Shown one piece after another: positions 7,330-16,778 of a DNA stretch of 55,302 nucleotides. How positions within the stretch are numbered: position 1 is the stretch's first letter; the number at the start of each line of letters is the position of its first letter. This stretch comes from Psychrobacter cibarius. Lineage in GTDB: Bacteria > Pseudomonadota > Gammaproteobacteria > Pseudomonadales > Moraxellaceae. The stretch covers positions 1 to 55,302 of the forward strand of contig NZ_JABASQ010000021.1 in NCBI RefSeq assembly GCF_016107535.1, in the 5' to 3' direction. The notes under the pieces were generated by a model, which saw only the letters and a list, made by a program, of their open reading frames with translations, was not told the DNA's origin and searched no databases. A program made the position numbers and the translations under genes.

Positions 7330-8529
7330 ATGCCAGAACCTCTATCTACACCAATCAATAATGCAACATCGTGGGTCTTAAAACTCACCATTGGCTTGAT
7401 TGGGATGTTTGCTTTTTTGCAAGTGTATTCTATTCAGGCCATTTTGCCCGTATTAATGGTAGACCTGTCTGCAACTGAGGTGCAAGCTGGCATGATCGTC
7501 GGTGCAACGGTGATGGCGATTGCTATTATGTCGCCATTCTTAGGCATGCTGTCTGACGCTGTGGGGCGTAAATCCTTTATCGTTGGCGCATTATTATTTT
7601 TAGCGATACCAACTGCTTTAATTGCCCAAAGTCCGAGTATTGGTTGGATGGGTATGTGGCGGTTTATGCAAGGGTTGTCTGTACCGGGCATTACCGTGGT
7701 GACGATTGCTTATATCGGTGAAGAGTTTGAGGGACGCGCTGTCACAGAACTGATGTCGTTCTATGTCTCAGGCTCGGTACTTGGCGGCTTCATGGGGCGA
7801 TTTTTGCTTGGGCATTTGCACGAGCTTATCGGCTGGCGTGCAGGCTATTATGTGATGGCAGCGATGACCCTTATCGGTGCGCTGTGGGTCGGCAAAATGC
7901 TGCCATCGTCACAGCAGTTTGTGGCCAATCCGAATTTTCGTTCCGCGATGCAGACGCTCGGTGAGCATCTAACCAATCGTTATGTGGTGACGGCTTGTCT
8001 GCTAGGAGCGTGTGTTTTATTCTCACTCGTGGGTTGTTTTACCTTTATCAATCTACATCTTGCTAAGACGCCATATGAGTTGAATACGGGTGCGCTTGCC
8101 AATATTTTTGCCGTTTATTTGATAGGCGTTGTCATCACGCCATTGTCGACGACCTTGCTACGTCGCTTTGGTTCAGCGCGCACAGTGCGCGTGGCTGTTT
8201 TCGTTTCTATGATTGGGGTGCTGTTAACGCTAGTAACGCCGTTATGGGGCATTATTATTGGTCTTGCTATTATGTCCTCAGGTGTCTTTATCACCCAAGC
8301 TGCTACCATCAGTTATATCGCCGTCAATGTTAAAAAAGGGCGCTCATTGGCGTCTGGTTTATATTACATGGGGTATTATGCTGGCGGTACGATGGGTGCG
8401 TGGTTATGCGGTATGGCTTATGCGCGCGGGCAGTGGTCGCTCACAGTATGGCTGCTCTTATTTGTACAGATTTTGGCATTACTGGTTGCCAGTTTTGGCA
8501 TGATTAAAACAAAATCACGCGCGGCTTGA
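7330..8529 (+). CDS. MFS transporter, YnfM/arabinose-efflux-like
   Basis: 399 aa from the ATG at 7330, with about 12 transmembrane segments starting near residue 18. The loop after the second helix reads GMLSDAVGRKSFIVGA, the MFS signature motif A (G-x3-D-x-x-GR-K). Further blocks IQAILPVLMVDLSATEVQAG and GVFITQAATISYIAV are like YnfM-type proteins of the drug/sugar efflux branch. It is probably a proton-coupled exporter in the inner membrane. The substrate cannot be read from sequence. It stands divergent to the polyester hydrolase gene, and a link between the two is not supported beyond proximity. Confidence 0.85.
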   Translation: MPEPLSTPINNATSWVLKLTIGLIGMFAFLQVYSIQAILPVLMVDLSATEVQAGMIVGATVMAIAIMSPFLGMLSDAVGRKSFIVGALLFLAIPTALIAQSPSIGWMGMWRFMQGLSVPGITVVTIAYIGEEFEGRAVTELMSFYVSGSVLGGFMGRFLLGHLHELIGWRAGYYVMAAMTLIGALWVGKMLPSSQQFVANPNFRSAMQTLGEHLTNRYVVTACLLGACVLFSLVGCFTFINLHLAKTPYELNTGALANIFAVYLIGVVITPLSTTLLRRFGSARTVRVAVFVSMIGVLLTLVTPLWGIIIGLAIMSSGVFITQAATISYIAVNVKKGRSLASGLYYMGYYAGGTMGAWLCGMAYARGQWSLTVWLLLFVQILALLVASFGMIKTKSRAA

Positions 8530-8626
8530 TGGCTGTTTTTGAGCAATTTTCATCAAGCTATTGCAGCTTAGGATGTTTACGTAAGGTTGCTTTACATAGC
8601 ATCTATTTTTTCTTACTATCGATATA

Positions 8627-8645
8627 GCCTGTTCAATACACCCTA
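8627..8645. repeat. Solo copy of the MITE-like terminal motif
   Basis: GCCTGTTCAATACACCCTA is the reverse complement of a TAGGGTGTATTGAACAGGC end, about 15 of 19 matches to the end of the element at 30789-31069. A convincing partner end upstream was not found. Confidence 0.45.
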
Positions 8646-8674
8646 ATAATTCTATTAATACTGTTAGCCACTAT

Positions 8675-8719
8675 CAATTTTTAAACAGCCAATTTTTAAA
8701 TAGATACTGTTTTAAATAA
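8675..8719. repeat. 15-bp tandem repeat, three units
   Basis: CAATTTTTAAACAGC (8675-8689), CAATTTTTAAATAGA (8690-8704) and TACTGTTTTAAATAA (8705-8719). The first two units are near-identical. The array lies in the 313-bp spacer between the MFS gene and the acyl-CoA synthetase gene, which otherwise shows no gene. Confidence 0.65.
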
Positions 8720-8842
8720 CCACTGGTTAAACCGCAATTTTTTATAAATAAAAGCTAAAATAACTAGGGCTGCGTGCCATCAATTATTTATGATTCACCC
8801 GCATAATAACTTATCCGCATGACCAACAAGGACGTCACATCT

Positions 8843-10513
8843 ATGTCAAATATTTACCACAGCGCCCCTTCTGCTTACGATTATCCCTTATTAGTTAAGC
8901 AGCTATTGAACCGTGCCAAAACGGTGTCGCTAGAGCAAGAAATCGTTTATGCTGACAAAAAACGCCTTACCTATAAAGATTTATTCAATCGTATCAATCG
9001 CTTGGCCAATGTCTTAGCAGGTTTAAATCTAGATGCAGGTGATATAGTGGCGGTGATGGATTGGGACAGCCATCGTTATCTTGAGTCGTATTTCGCTGTA
9101 CCGATGTCAGAGTATATTTTACAAACCGTTAATATCCGCCTATCGCCAGAAAAAATTCTTTATACAATCAATCATGCTAAGCCAAAAGTGCTGCTGCTTA
9201 ATTCTGAGTTTGCGCCATTGGTCAAAAGCTATCAGTTTGAAAACTCTAGTATTGAGCACATTATTTGGCTAGATGATGATGGCGTGACATCTGAAGGAGT
9301 CTTCGGTGGTAATCAAAACCGCGTAGTAGGTGAGTATGAAGCGTTATTACAAGCTGCCGATAGTGAGTTTGACTTCCCAGATTTTGATGAAAATACCATT
9401 GCCACAACGTTTTATACCTCAGGCACGACGGGCGATCCAAAAGGCGTGTTCTTTAGCCACCGCCAGTTAGTATTGCATACTCTTAGCGAAGCGGCGACAC
9501 TAGGTATGCTGCCCGACAAGCAAGGCGTCAGCTACGGTGATGTCTATATGCCGATGACGCCGATGTTCCACGTTCATGCGTGGGGCTTTCCATTTACTGC
9601 GACCATGGCTGGTCTGAAGCAAGTGTATCCGGGACGCTATGCACCAGATGTGTTAATGGATTTGATTATTAATGAAAAAGTTAGTATTACCCATTGTGTC
9701 CCAACGATTTTGCAAATGGTGCTCAAAGAAGCGCAAGATCGCGGTGCTAGCTTTAATGGTTTAAAAATGATCATCGGTGGTTCACGATTGACAGAAGGCT
9801 TGGCAAAAACAGCCATGGCACAAGGCATCGAAGTATATACTGGTTATGGTATGTCAGAGACAGCGCCCCTTATTAGCTTGACAGAATTTAGTCTCGATGA
9901 GCCTAAAATGAGTGAAGATGAAGATATCGCTCGCCGTTGTATGACTGGTAAGCCCGTACTGATGGTGGATGCTCAAATATGGAGTACCAATAATGAGTCG
10001 GTTGGTACCGGTCAAGACAATACGGGTGAGCTGGTATTGCGCGCACCTTGGCTAACGCAAAGCTATCTAAAAAATGACGATGCGGGCAAAGAGCTGTGGG
10101 AAAACGGCTATATGCACACCCAAGACATTGCTTATATACGTCCTGATGGTTATATTAGAATTACTGATCGCTTAAAAGATGTCATTAAGTCAGGCGGCGA
10201 GTGGATATCGTCATTAGAGATTGAGACGATTTTGTCGTTACATCCAGCGGTCGCTGACGTATCTGTGATTGGGGTACGTGACAAACAGTGGGGCGAGCGT
10301 CCATTGGCCTTGATTGTGTTAAAACCTAATGCTCAAGACACGAGCGTTGATGATATCAAAGCCATTGCCGAGAAAGCCGTAGAGCGGGGTATTATTCCGA
10401 AATATGGTGTGCCAAGTCAGTTTAAGTTCGTCAATGAGTTGCCAAAGACTTCTGTTGGTAAGCATGACAAAAAAGTGATGCGTGAGATGTATGCTGATCA
10501 AACTGAGGTATAG
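8843..10513 (+). CDS. Medium/long-chain acyl-CoA synthetase (AlkK/DmdB-like)
   Basis: An AMP-forming acyl-CoA ligase, 556 aa from this ATG. An AAGGA sits 10 nt upstream; the ATG at 8819 has no SD. The P-loop of the ANL superfamily is TSGTTGDPKGV (about residue 195). Later signatures are GYGMSETAP, ITDRLKDVIKSGGEWIS (hinge) and PKTSVGKHDKK with the catalytic lysine. The enzyme activates a free fatty or branched acid to its CoA thioester in the cytoplasm. It precedes prpE and the valine-degradation genes, so short or branched acyl substrates such as isobutyrate are possible, but the family as a whole prefers medium chains. A terminator separates it from prpE. Confidence 0.88.
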   Translation: MSNIYHSAPSAYDYPLLVKQLLNRAKTVSLEQEIVYADKKRLTYKDLFNRINRLANVLAGLNLDAGDIVAVMDWDSHRYLESYFAVPMSEYILQTVNIRLSPEKILYTINHAKPKVLLLNSEFAPLVKSYQFENSSIEHIIWLDDDGVTSEGVFGGNQNRVVGEYEALLQAADSEFDFPDFDENTIATTFYTSGTTGDPKGVFFSHRQLVLHTLSEAATLGMLPDKQGVSYGDVYMPMTPMFHVHAWGFPFTATMAGLKQVYPGRYAPDVLMDLIINEKVSITHCVPTILQMVLKEAQDRGASFNGLKMIIGGSRLTEGLAKTAMAQGIEVYTGYGMSETAPLISLTEFSLDEPKMSEDEDIARRCMTGKPVLMVDAQIWSTNNESVGTGQDNTGELVLRAPWLTQSYLKNDDAGKELWENGYMHTQDIAYIRPDGYIRITDRLKDVIKSGGEWISSLEIETILSLHPAVADVSVIGVRDKQWGERPLALIVLKPNAQDTSVDDIKAIAEKAVERGIIPKYGVPSQFKFVNELPKTSVGKHDKKVMREMYADQTEV

Positions 10514-10587
10514 GTTCAAAGTGGCTTAACTATTGAGCAGATAACTGGCTTAATAGTTGACCTTTATTGTTAGCTCTGCTACATTTT

Positions 10588-10630
10588 AAACCGATACCTA
10601 CTAAATCGATACGTAGTGTATCGGTTTTTT
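10588..10630 (+). terminator. Rho-independent terminator after the acyl-CoA synthetase gene
   Basis: Stem AAACCGATACCTAC / GTAGTGTATCGGTTT with a single bulged base, followed by a T-run. Confidence 0.8.
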
Positions 10631-10731
10631 GTTCTATTAGAGATAGCTGGCAGGGATAGCCAATCTTTACTATGACATTATTAGACAATATTACATCGTA
10701 TTACCCATCATTTATGCTAAGGACAGCTATT

Positions 10732-12786
10732 ATGAGCGAGCAAACCGCCACTTCAGTGACCAACCAATCGTCAGACCAAGCTCAGACTTCTCAAGCGTCA
10801 TCCAATACCACTCAAACTTTTGCTGAAATTTATCACTCTTCTATTGAAAATAAAGAGCAGTTTTGGGCAGAGCAAGCCAAGCGTATCTATTGGCATAAAG
10901 AGCCTGTGCAAATACTTGATGACAGCAATCTGCCTTTTGCTAAATGGTATGTCGGTGGTGAGACCAATCTTTGTTATAACTGTGTGGATCGCCATCTCGC
11001 AGAGCGCGCAGAGCAGGATGCTTTTATCTGGCTATCCACTGAGATTAACCAAGAGTTAATAGAAACCTTTCCTGGTGTCGTCGATGCGTTTAGAGATTTG
11101 GGTAATAACGTTGAGCTTTATACGGACTATACCAAGCGTCGCCTGACCTATAATGACCTTTATAAAGAAGTCAATTATTTTGCCGATGTGCTACAGCGTC
11201 ATGGTGTTGGCAAGGGTGATCGCGTCGTCATTTATATGCCGATGATATTGGAAGCCGCTTATGCCATGTTGGCTTGTGCTCGTATTGGTGCGGTACATTC
11301 AGTGGTATTTGGTGGTTTTGCTGCACATAACTTAGCCATTCGTATGGATGATGCCGAAGCAAAAATGGTAATCACGGTGGATGCAGGTCTGCGTGGCGGT
11401 AAAGTTATTAACTATAAAAACCTTGTCAATCAAGGCGTTGAGCAAGCAACGATTAAGCCAGAACATGTATTGGTCGTCAATCGAGGTATTTTACCATTTG
11501 AGCCAAAAAGTATCGATGTCGATTATGCGACCCAGCGCCGTATCAGCTGTGAAGCTAATGCGATTGTAGAGCCTGTTTGGCTCGAGTCAAATACACCATC
11601 GTATCTTCTCTATACTTCAGGCACGACGGGTACGCCAAAAGGTGTGCAACGTGATACAGGTGGTCATGCAGTCGCGCTAACGACGTCAATGGACTATATC
11701 TACGATGGCAAGGCAGGTGAGACATTTTGGGCGATATCAGATATCGGCTGGGCAGTGGGACACTCTTATACTATTTATGCACCATTGCTGGCTGGCATGA
11801 CGAGTGTAATGTATGAAGGTTTGCCGCATCGTCCAAACCCTGGCATTTGGTGGCGAATTGTTGAAGCAAACAAGGTAAATATCTTATTCACGGCACCGAC
11901 TGGTGTCCGTATGTTGAAAAAACAAGATGAGACATGGATGACGCGCTATGATGTCTCTAGCGTAAAATCCTTCTTTTTGGCAGGCGAGCCACTGGATGAA
12001 TCGACAGCCAATTGGCTGACCAAGCATCTAGGCGTACCAATTTTAGACCATTATTGGCAAACAGAATCTGGCTGGCCCATTCTAAGTAACACGCCCAAAT
12101 TCAATCATAAACCGCACAAACAAGGCTCACCCGGTTACCCCATGTATGGTTACGATGCACATGTCATCAATGAAGAAACAGGCGAACCGTGTAAAGCTGG
12201 CGAAAAAGGATTACTCGCGATTCGTGCACCATTGCCGCCCGGTTGTCTGACCACGGTATGGCGTAATGATGAACGCTTTGTCAGTAGCTATTTTGGTCTG
12301 TTTGATGGCAAGCAATACTCAACCTCAGACTATGCCGTGACTGATGAGGAGGGTTATTTTTATATCTTAGGGCGCACTGACGATGTGATTAACGTCGCCG
12401 GTCATCGTATTGGCACGCAAGAAATTGAAGAGGCGATTAGCACGCATCCAGAAATGGCAGAATGTGCGGTTGTGGGTATTCATGATGAATTGAAAGGAGA
12501 GTTGCCGATAGCCTTTTGTGTGCTGAGAGATCATGAACAAGTGGCGACGACCGAAAACCGTTTCCGTATTGAGCAGCAGGTCATCGGTGCTGTGGTCAAA
12601 TCCCTTGGTGGTATCGCAAGACCAGCGGCAATTTATTTCCCGCAAGCACTACCAAAAACGCGCTCTGGCAAAATCTTACGTCGAGCCATTCGTGCTCTAG
12701 CAGAAGGCAACGAAACAGGAGATATGTCAACGCTTGATAATCCAACAGCGATTGAGGCGATTAAGCAGTCTATGAAAGACTACTAA
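10732..12786 (+). CDS. prpE: Propionyl-CoA synthetase (propionate-CoA ligase)
   Basis: 684 aa from the ATG at 10732, which has AAGGA nine bases upstream. In-frame codons back to 10672 lack an SD. The order of domains is that of acetyl/propionyl-CoA synthetases. The N-terminal ACAS region contains FAEIYHSSIENKEQFWAEQA, PFAKWYVGGETNLCYNCVDR and AYAMLACARIGAVHSVVFGG. Then come the ATP loop TSGTTGTPKGVQRDTGGH, the YWQTESGWPI block and the C-terminal LPKTRSGKILRRAIR with the catalytic lysine. The RDTGGH and QTESGWPI wording is typical of PrpE rather than Acs. It makes propionyl-CoA, or other short acyl-CoAs, from the free acid. Valine catabolism downstream also ends in propionyl-CoA. Confidence 0.88.
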   Translation: MSEQTATSVTNQSSDQAQTSQASSNTTQTFAEIYHSSIENKEQFWAEQAKRIYWHKEPVQILDDSNLPFAKWYVGGETNLCYNCVDRHLAERAEQDAFIWLSTEINQELIETFPGVVDAFRDLGNNVELYTDYTKRRLTYNDLYKEVNYFADVLQRHGVGKGDRVVIYMPMILEAAYAMLACARIGAVHSVVFGGFAAHNLAIRMDDAEAKMVITVDAGLRGGKVINYKNLVNQGVEQATIKPEHVLVVNRGILPFEPKSIDVDYATQRRISCEANAIVEPVWLESNTPSYLLYTSGTTGTPKGVQRDTGGHAVALTTSMDYIYDGKAGETFWAISDIGWAVGHSYTIYAPLLAGMTSVMYEGLPHRPNPGIWWRIVEANKVNILFTAPTGVRMLKKQDETWMTRYDVSSVKSFFLAGEPLDESTANWLTKHLGVPILDHYWQTESGWPILSNTPKFNHKPHKQGSPGYPMYGYDAHVINEETGEPCKAGEKGLLAIRAPLPPGCLTTVWRNDERFVSSYFGLFDGKQYSTSDYAVTDEEGYFYILGRTDDVINVAGHRIGTQEIEEAISTHPEMAECAVVGIHDELKGELPIAFCVLRDHEQVATTENRFRIEQQVIGAVVKSLGGIARPAAIYFPQALPKTRSGKILRRAIRALAEGNETGDMSTLDNPTAIEAIKQSMKDY

Positions 12787-12832
12787 TACGATGGCGTATT
12801 AATTGAAAAAAGCCATCTAACGTTAATATTGA

Positions 12833-12866
12833 AAAAAAGCTCATGCACAATCATGGGCTTTTTTGT
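12833..12866 (+). terminator. Rho-independent terminator of prpE
   Basis: AAAAAAGCTCATG / CATGGGCTTTTTT stem (12833-12845 with 12852-12864), one T-G wobble, short loop and T-run. Confidence 0.85.
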
Positions 12867-12988
12867 TTTCAATTTAAGGCGTCTCTTCATTTTTATCACT
12901 ACTTAGTCGCTTTCGCTCAAACTGAAAATATACCTTACATAAAGTTTTTTTCGTTAACATAAACTCAGATAAAATTTTGACAAAGCGC

Positions 12989-13018
12989 TTGACCCTAAAA
13001 ATGGTTTATTGGTATAGT
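12989..13018 (+). promoter_or_regulatory. Predicted promoter of the valine-degradation operon
   Basis: TTGACC (12989-12994), an 18-bp spacer and TATAGT (13013-13018). A second TTGACA lies at 12977-12982. It is 129 bp upstream of mmsA. The remaining leader shows no ORF. Confidence 0.55.
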
Positions 13019-13146
13019 CAATAACGATACGAAATAAATCATTTTATAAATTACGTTTGATCGATAAAAGCTCATCATTTTTTCTCTCTTTTTGAATATT
13101 AAGACACCGCTAAAGGGTAGTCTCGCAAACAAGATAAGGATATCTT

Positions 13147-14631
13147 ATGCACCACGTCAAGCAGCTCATCAATGGTCAATTTGTTGATTCTAATACCAGT
13201 GAATGGATTGATATCACCGATCCTGCCACGCAAGAAGTCATAGCCAAAGTTCCGCAAACCACAGACGATGAAATCAATCAGGCGGTTGCAGCAGCCAAAG
13301 CCGCTTTTCAAACGTGGCGCAAAACACCGATTACCACACGTGCGCGTATCTTTCTAAAATATCAGGCACTGATTCGTGACCATATGGATGAGCTAGCAGA
13401 AATCTTGACCGCAGAGCAGGGCAAGACTATTGCTGATGCACGCGGTGATGTATTCCGTGGTTTAGAAGTGGTTGAGCATGCTGCTGGGATTGCAAATCTA
13501 CAGATTGGCGATTTCGTTGAAAACGTTGCCTCAGGCGTTGATACCTATAGTATTTGGCAGCCGCTTGGTGTTTGTGCTGGTATCACGCCGTTCAACTTCC
13601 CAGCGATGATTCCTCTGTGGATGTTCCCAATGGCGATTGCCACGGGCAATACTTTTATCCTAAAACCTTCTGAACAAGATCCGATGGTGACCATGCGTTT
13701 GGTTGAGCTAGCGGTTGAAGCGGGCGTACCTGAAGGTGTGCTAAACGTCGTACATGGTGGCAAGGCGACCGTTGATGCGATTTGTGATCATCCTGATATC
13801 AAAGCAGTTTCATTTGTCGGTTCGACCAACGTCGGCAAACACGTTTATGAGCGTGCCAGTCAATCAGGAAAACGTGCACAGTGTATGATGGGCGCGAAAA
13901 ACCATGGTGTTATATTGCCAGATGCCAATAAAGAGCAAACGCTAAATCAGCTAGCTGGTGCTGCATTTGGTGCTGCTGGTCAACGTTGTATGGCATTGTC
14001 AGTTGTGGTGCTAGTGGGCGCTGCGGGTGAATGGATTGATGATATCAAGGCCAAAGCAGAAGGTTTAATCGTCTCAGCTGGTAAGCATGATAAAGACTTA
14101 GGTCCGCTAATTTCTCCCGCGGCAAAAGCGCGTGTTGAGCATTTGATTGGTACTGGTGTAGAAGAAGGGGCAAGCTTGATTCTTGATGGTCGCGGTATTA
14201 CGGTTGAAGGGTATGAGAAAGGCAACTTTGTAGGACCTACTATCTTTGATAACGTCACTGCGGATATGCAAATTTACAAAGAAGAAATCTTTGGACCTGT
14301 ACTGTGCATCATGCGTGCTGCCAGCTTAGATGAAGCGATTGAATTACTCAACGCCAATCCACATGGTAATGGTACGGCTATCTTTACTCAGTCAGGTGCA
14401 GCTGCGCATAAGTTCCAACAAGATATCCAAGTGGGCCAAATCGGTATTAACTTGCCGATTCCTGTACCATTACCAATGTTCTCATTCTCAGGCTCGCGTG
14501 CCAGTAAACTTGGTGATCTCGGTCCTTATGGTAAGCAAGCGGTACAGTTCTATACTCAAACTAAGACCGTCACGGCGCGCTGGTTTGATGATGAGGCGAG
14601 CCGCGGGGTTAATACCACTATTTCAATTTAA
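13147..14631 (+). CDS. mmsA: CoA-acylating methylmalonate-semialdehyde dehydrogenase
   Basis: 494 aa, full length for the family. It converts (S)-methylmalonate semialdehyde with CoA and NAD to propionyl-CoA and CO2, the last step of valine breakdown, and also acts on malonate semialdehyde. The MMSDH signature is seen in [20 protein letters not shown] and in [12 protein letters not shown] with the catalytic Cys281. Other typical blocks are [28 protein letters not shown] and the C-terminal [19 protein letters not shown]. It lacks the usual Glu general base of hydrolytic aldehyde dehydrogenases (MGAKNHG instead), as is normal for acylating members. AAGGA precedes the start. First gene of a five-gene same-strand run. 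Confidence 0.95.
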   Translation: MHHVKQLINGQFVDSNTSEWIDITDPATQEVIAKVPQTTDDEINQAVAAAKAAFQTWRKTPITTRARIFLKYQALIRDHMDELAEILTAEQGKTIADARGDVFRGLEVVEHAAGIANLQIGDFVENVASGVDTYSIWQPLGVCAGITPFNFPAMIPLWMFPMAIATGNTFILKPSEQDPMVTMRLVELAVEAGVPEGVLNVVHGGKATVDAICDHPDIKAVSFVGSTNVGKHVYERASQSGKRAQCMMGAKNHGVILPDANKEQTLNQLAGAAFGAAGQRCMALSVVVLVGAAGEWIDDIKAKAEGLIVSAGKHDKDLGPLISPAAKARVEHLIGTGVEEGASLILDGRGITVEGYEKGNFVGPTIFDNVTADMQIYKEEIFGPVLCIMRAASLDEAIELLNANPHGNGTAIFTQSGAAAHKFQQDIQVGQIGINLPIPVPLPMFSFSGSRASKLGDLGPYGKQAVQFYTQTKTVTARWFDDEASRGVNTTISI

Positions 14632-14694
14632 CGCTGAATCACCTATATTTGCATTGACGCTTTAATACACTCTATTCAGCACAAGGATGACCCC

Positions 14695-15855
14695 ATGGAT
14701 TTTTCATTGACCGATGACCAAATTGCCTTTCGCCAAACTGCTAGACAGTTTGCACAAAAAGAGCTAAAGCCCAATGCCGCTGAATGGGATCGCACTTCGC
14801 ATTTTCCGATTGATGTGATTAAAAAATCAGGCGAGCTTGGATTTTTAGGGTTATATACCAACCCTGACTATGATGGTTTGGGATTGCCGCGTTTAGATTC
14901 TGCCATGGTGTTTGAGGAGTTAGCATGGGGTGATACCGCGGTCGCTGCTTATATGAGTATTCATAATATGGCAGGCTGGATGATTGGTGAGTTTGGCAGT
15001 GATGCATTGTGCAAAAAATATTTGCCCAATATGGTTAGTGGTGAATGGCTGGGCAGTTATTGTCTGACGGAACCTAATGCCGGTTCTGATGCCGCATCAC
15101 TGCGTACCAAAGCCGATAAGCAAGGCGAGCATTATATTCTTAACGGCGAAAAAACCTTTATCTCAGGGGCAGGTTCCACTGATGTGTTAGTGGTTATGGC
15201 ACGTACGGGCGCTGCAGGTCCAAAGGGGATTTCAGCATTCGTCGTTGATGCAGACAGTGCTGGTATCGAATACGGCAAAAACGAGCATAAAATGGGCTGG
15301 AAAGCGCAGCCAACGCGGACGATTAGCTTTAAAGATGTCAAAGTGCCAGTAGAAAACCTCATCGGTGAGGAAGGTCAAGGTTTTCGTATTGCCATGAAAG
15401 GTTTAGATGGCGGGCGGATTAATATTGGTATCTGTGCAGTAGGAACAGCGCAAGCGGCGCTTGAGACAGCGACCAATTATGTACAAGAGCGCAGTCAGTT
15501 TGGCAGCCCGATTGCCAGCTTACAATCGGTACAATTTAAGCTTGCCGATATGCTGACTCAAACCATCACTGCACGGCAAATGCTGTATTTAGCGGCCAGC
15601 AAAGTCGACAATAATGATGCACAGGCCTCTACTTATTGCGCCATGGCAAAGCGTTTGTCTACTGACTTGTGTTTCGATGTTGCCAATGAAGCTCTGCAAC
15701 TACACGGTGGCTACGGTTATCTTAATGAGTATCCGCTTGAACGTCATGTGCGAGATTTGCGTGTGCATCAGATTTTAGAAGGTACCAATGAGATTATGCG
15801 CGTGATTGTCTCACGCCAGCTGCTACAAGACGATACGCTAAGCCAGTTACGCTAA
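14695..15855 (+). CDS. Acyl-CoA dehydrogenase, probably isobutyryl-CoA dehydrogenase
   Basis: A 386-aa FAD enzyme of the acyl-CoA dehydrogenase family. Signatures: AYMSIHNMAGWMIGEFG, WLGSYCLTEPNAGSDAASL (flavin/substrate site), GEKTFISGAGSTDVLVVMAR, QVRSQFG-like QERSQFGSPIAS, LQLHGGYGYLNEYPLERHVR and the C-terminal HQILEGTNEIMRVIVSR carrying the catalytic glutamate. The AYMSIHNM/LQSVQFKLADM wording and the position between mmsA and mmsB point to isobutyryl-CoA (valine) rather than straight-chain substrates. Electrons go to ETF. An AAGGA SD is present, 63 bp after mmsA. Confidence 0.9.
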   Translation: MDFSLTDDQIAFRQTARQFAQKELKPNAAEWDRTSHFPIDVIKKSGELGFLGLYTNPDYDGLGLPRLDSAMVFEELAWGDTAVAAYMSIHNMAGWMIGEFGSDALCKKYLPNMVSGEWLGSYCLTEPNAGSDAASLRTKADKQGEHYILNGEKTFISGAGSTDVLVVMARTGAAGPKGISAFVVDADSAGIEYGKNEHKMGWKAQPTRTISFKDVKVPVENLIGEEGQGFRIAMKGLDGGRINIGICAVGTAQAALETATNYVQERSQFGSPIASLQSVQFKLADMLTQTITARQMLYLAASKVDNNDAQASTYCAMAKRLSTDLCFDVANEALQLHGGYGYLNEYPLERHVRDLRVHQILEGTNEIMRVIVSRQLLQDDTLSQLR

Positions 15856-15935
15856 TCATTTTATATAAATAGATAGTTTGCCTATTCGAATGTATGGATA
15901 AAGCAATTTTATAAAAATTATAACAAGGATATTTC

Positions 15936-16718
15936 ATGACGGATTATACCAACTTAAAACTATCGATTGATGGTCATATTGCAACGCTAACCCTAAATAA
16001 CCCACCTGCTCATACGTGGACGATGGATAGTCTCAAGGCGCTTAAGCAGCTGGTCACTGATCTCAATACCAATGATGAGGTATATTCACTAATTGTTCAT
16101 GGCAATGGCGAAAAGTTCTTTTCAGCAGGTGCCGATTTAAATAATTTTGCAGATGGTGATAAAGGTCGTGCGATCAGTATGGCGATAGCCTTTGGTGAAG
16201 CGTTCGAGGCACTGTCAGCCTATCGCGGCGTGAGCATCGCGGTCATCAATGGCTATGCGATGGGCGGTGGTCTTGAGTGCGCACTCGCTTGCGATATCCG
16301 TATCGCAGAAGCGCATGCGCAAATGGCATTGCCTGAGACTGGTGTGGGCTTATTGCCGTGTGCTGGTGGTACGCAAAATCTAACAGCTTTAGTAGGTGAA
16401 GGCTGGGCAAAGCGTATGATATTATGCGGTGAGCGTGTCGATGCCCAGACTGCACTACGCATTGGCTTAGTCGAAGAAGTCACTGCAAAAGGTGACGGTT
16501 TATTAGCAGCACAAGCACTAGCGCAAAAAGTCGCTAAGCAATCACCAGTTGCCGTTAGCTATTCCAAAGCACTTATTCAAGCAGCAAGACACACACCGCC
16601 TGCGCAAAACCTTATCCATGAGCGCGAAGCCTTTGTTAAATTATTTGATACCAAAGATCAGCGTGAAGGCGTGCAAGCATTTTTAGAGAAGCGTAAGCCC
16701 ATTTGGAAAAATAAATAA
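15936..16718 (+). CDS. Enoyl-CoA hydratase (methacrylyl-CoA hydratase candidate)
   Basis: A 260-aa crotonase-fold enzyme. The oxyanion-hole segment is FFSAGADLNNFADGD. The two catalytic glutamates of crotonase appear in GYAMGGGLECALACDIRIAE and MALPETGVGLLPCAGGTQNL. The length and both residues fit an active hydratase. In this operon it would hydrate methacrylyl-CoA to 3-hydroxyisobutyryl-CoA, between the dehydrogenase upstream and the thioesterase downstream. Specificity is inferred from the neighbours. ACAAGGA precedes the start codon. Confidence 0.88.
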   Translation: MTDYTNLKLSIDGHIATLTLNNPPAHTWTMDSLKALKQLVTDLNTNDEVYSLIVHGNGEKFFSAGADLNNFADGDKGRAISMAIAFGEAFEALSAYRGVSIAVINGYAMGGGLECALACDIRIAEAHAQMALPETGVGLLPCAGGTQNLTALVGEGWAKRMILCGERVDAQTALRIGLVEEVTAKGDGLLAAQALAQKVAKQSPVAVSYSKALIQAARHTPPAQNLIHEREAFVKLFDTKDQREGVQAFLEKRKPIWKNK

Positions 16719-16778
16719 ACGCCATAAAATCAAACTTAATGATACTATTTTTTCTTTTAATATTTGTAGGTCACCTTT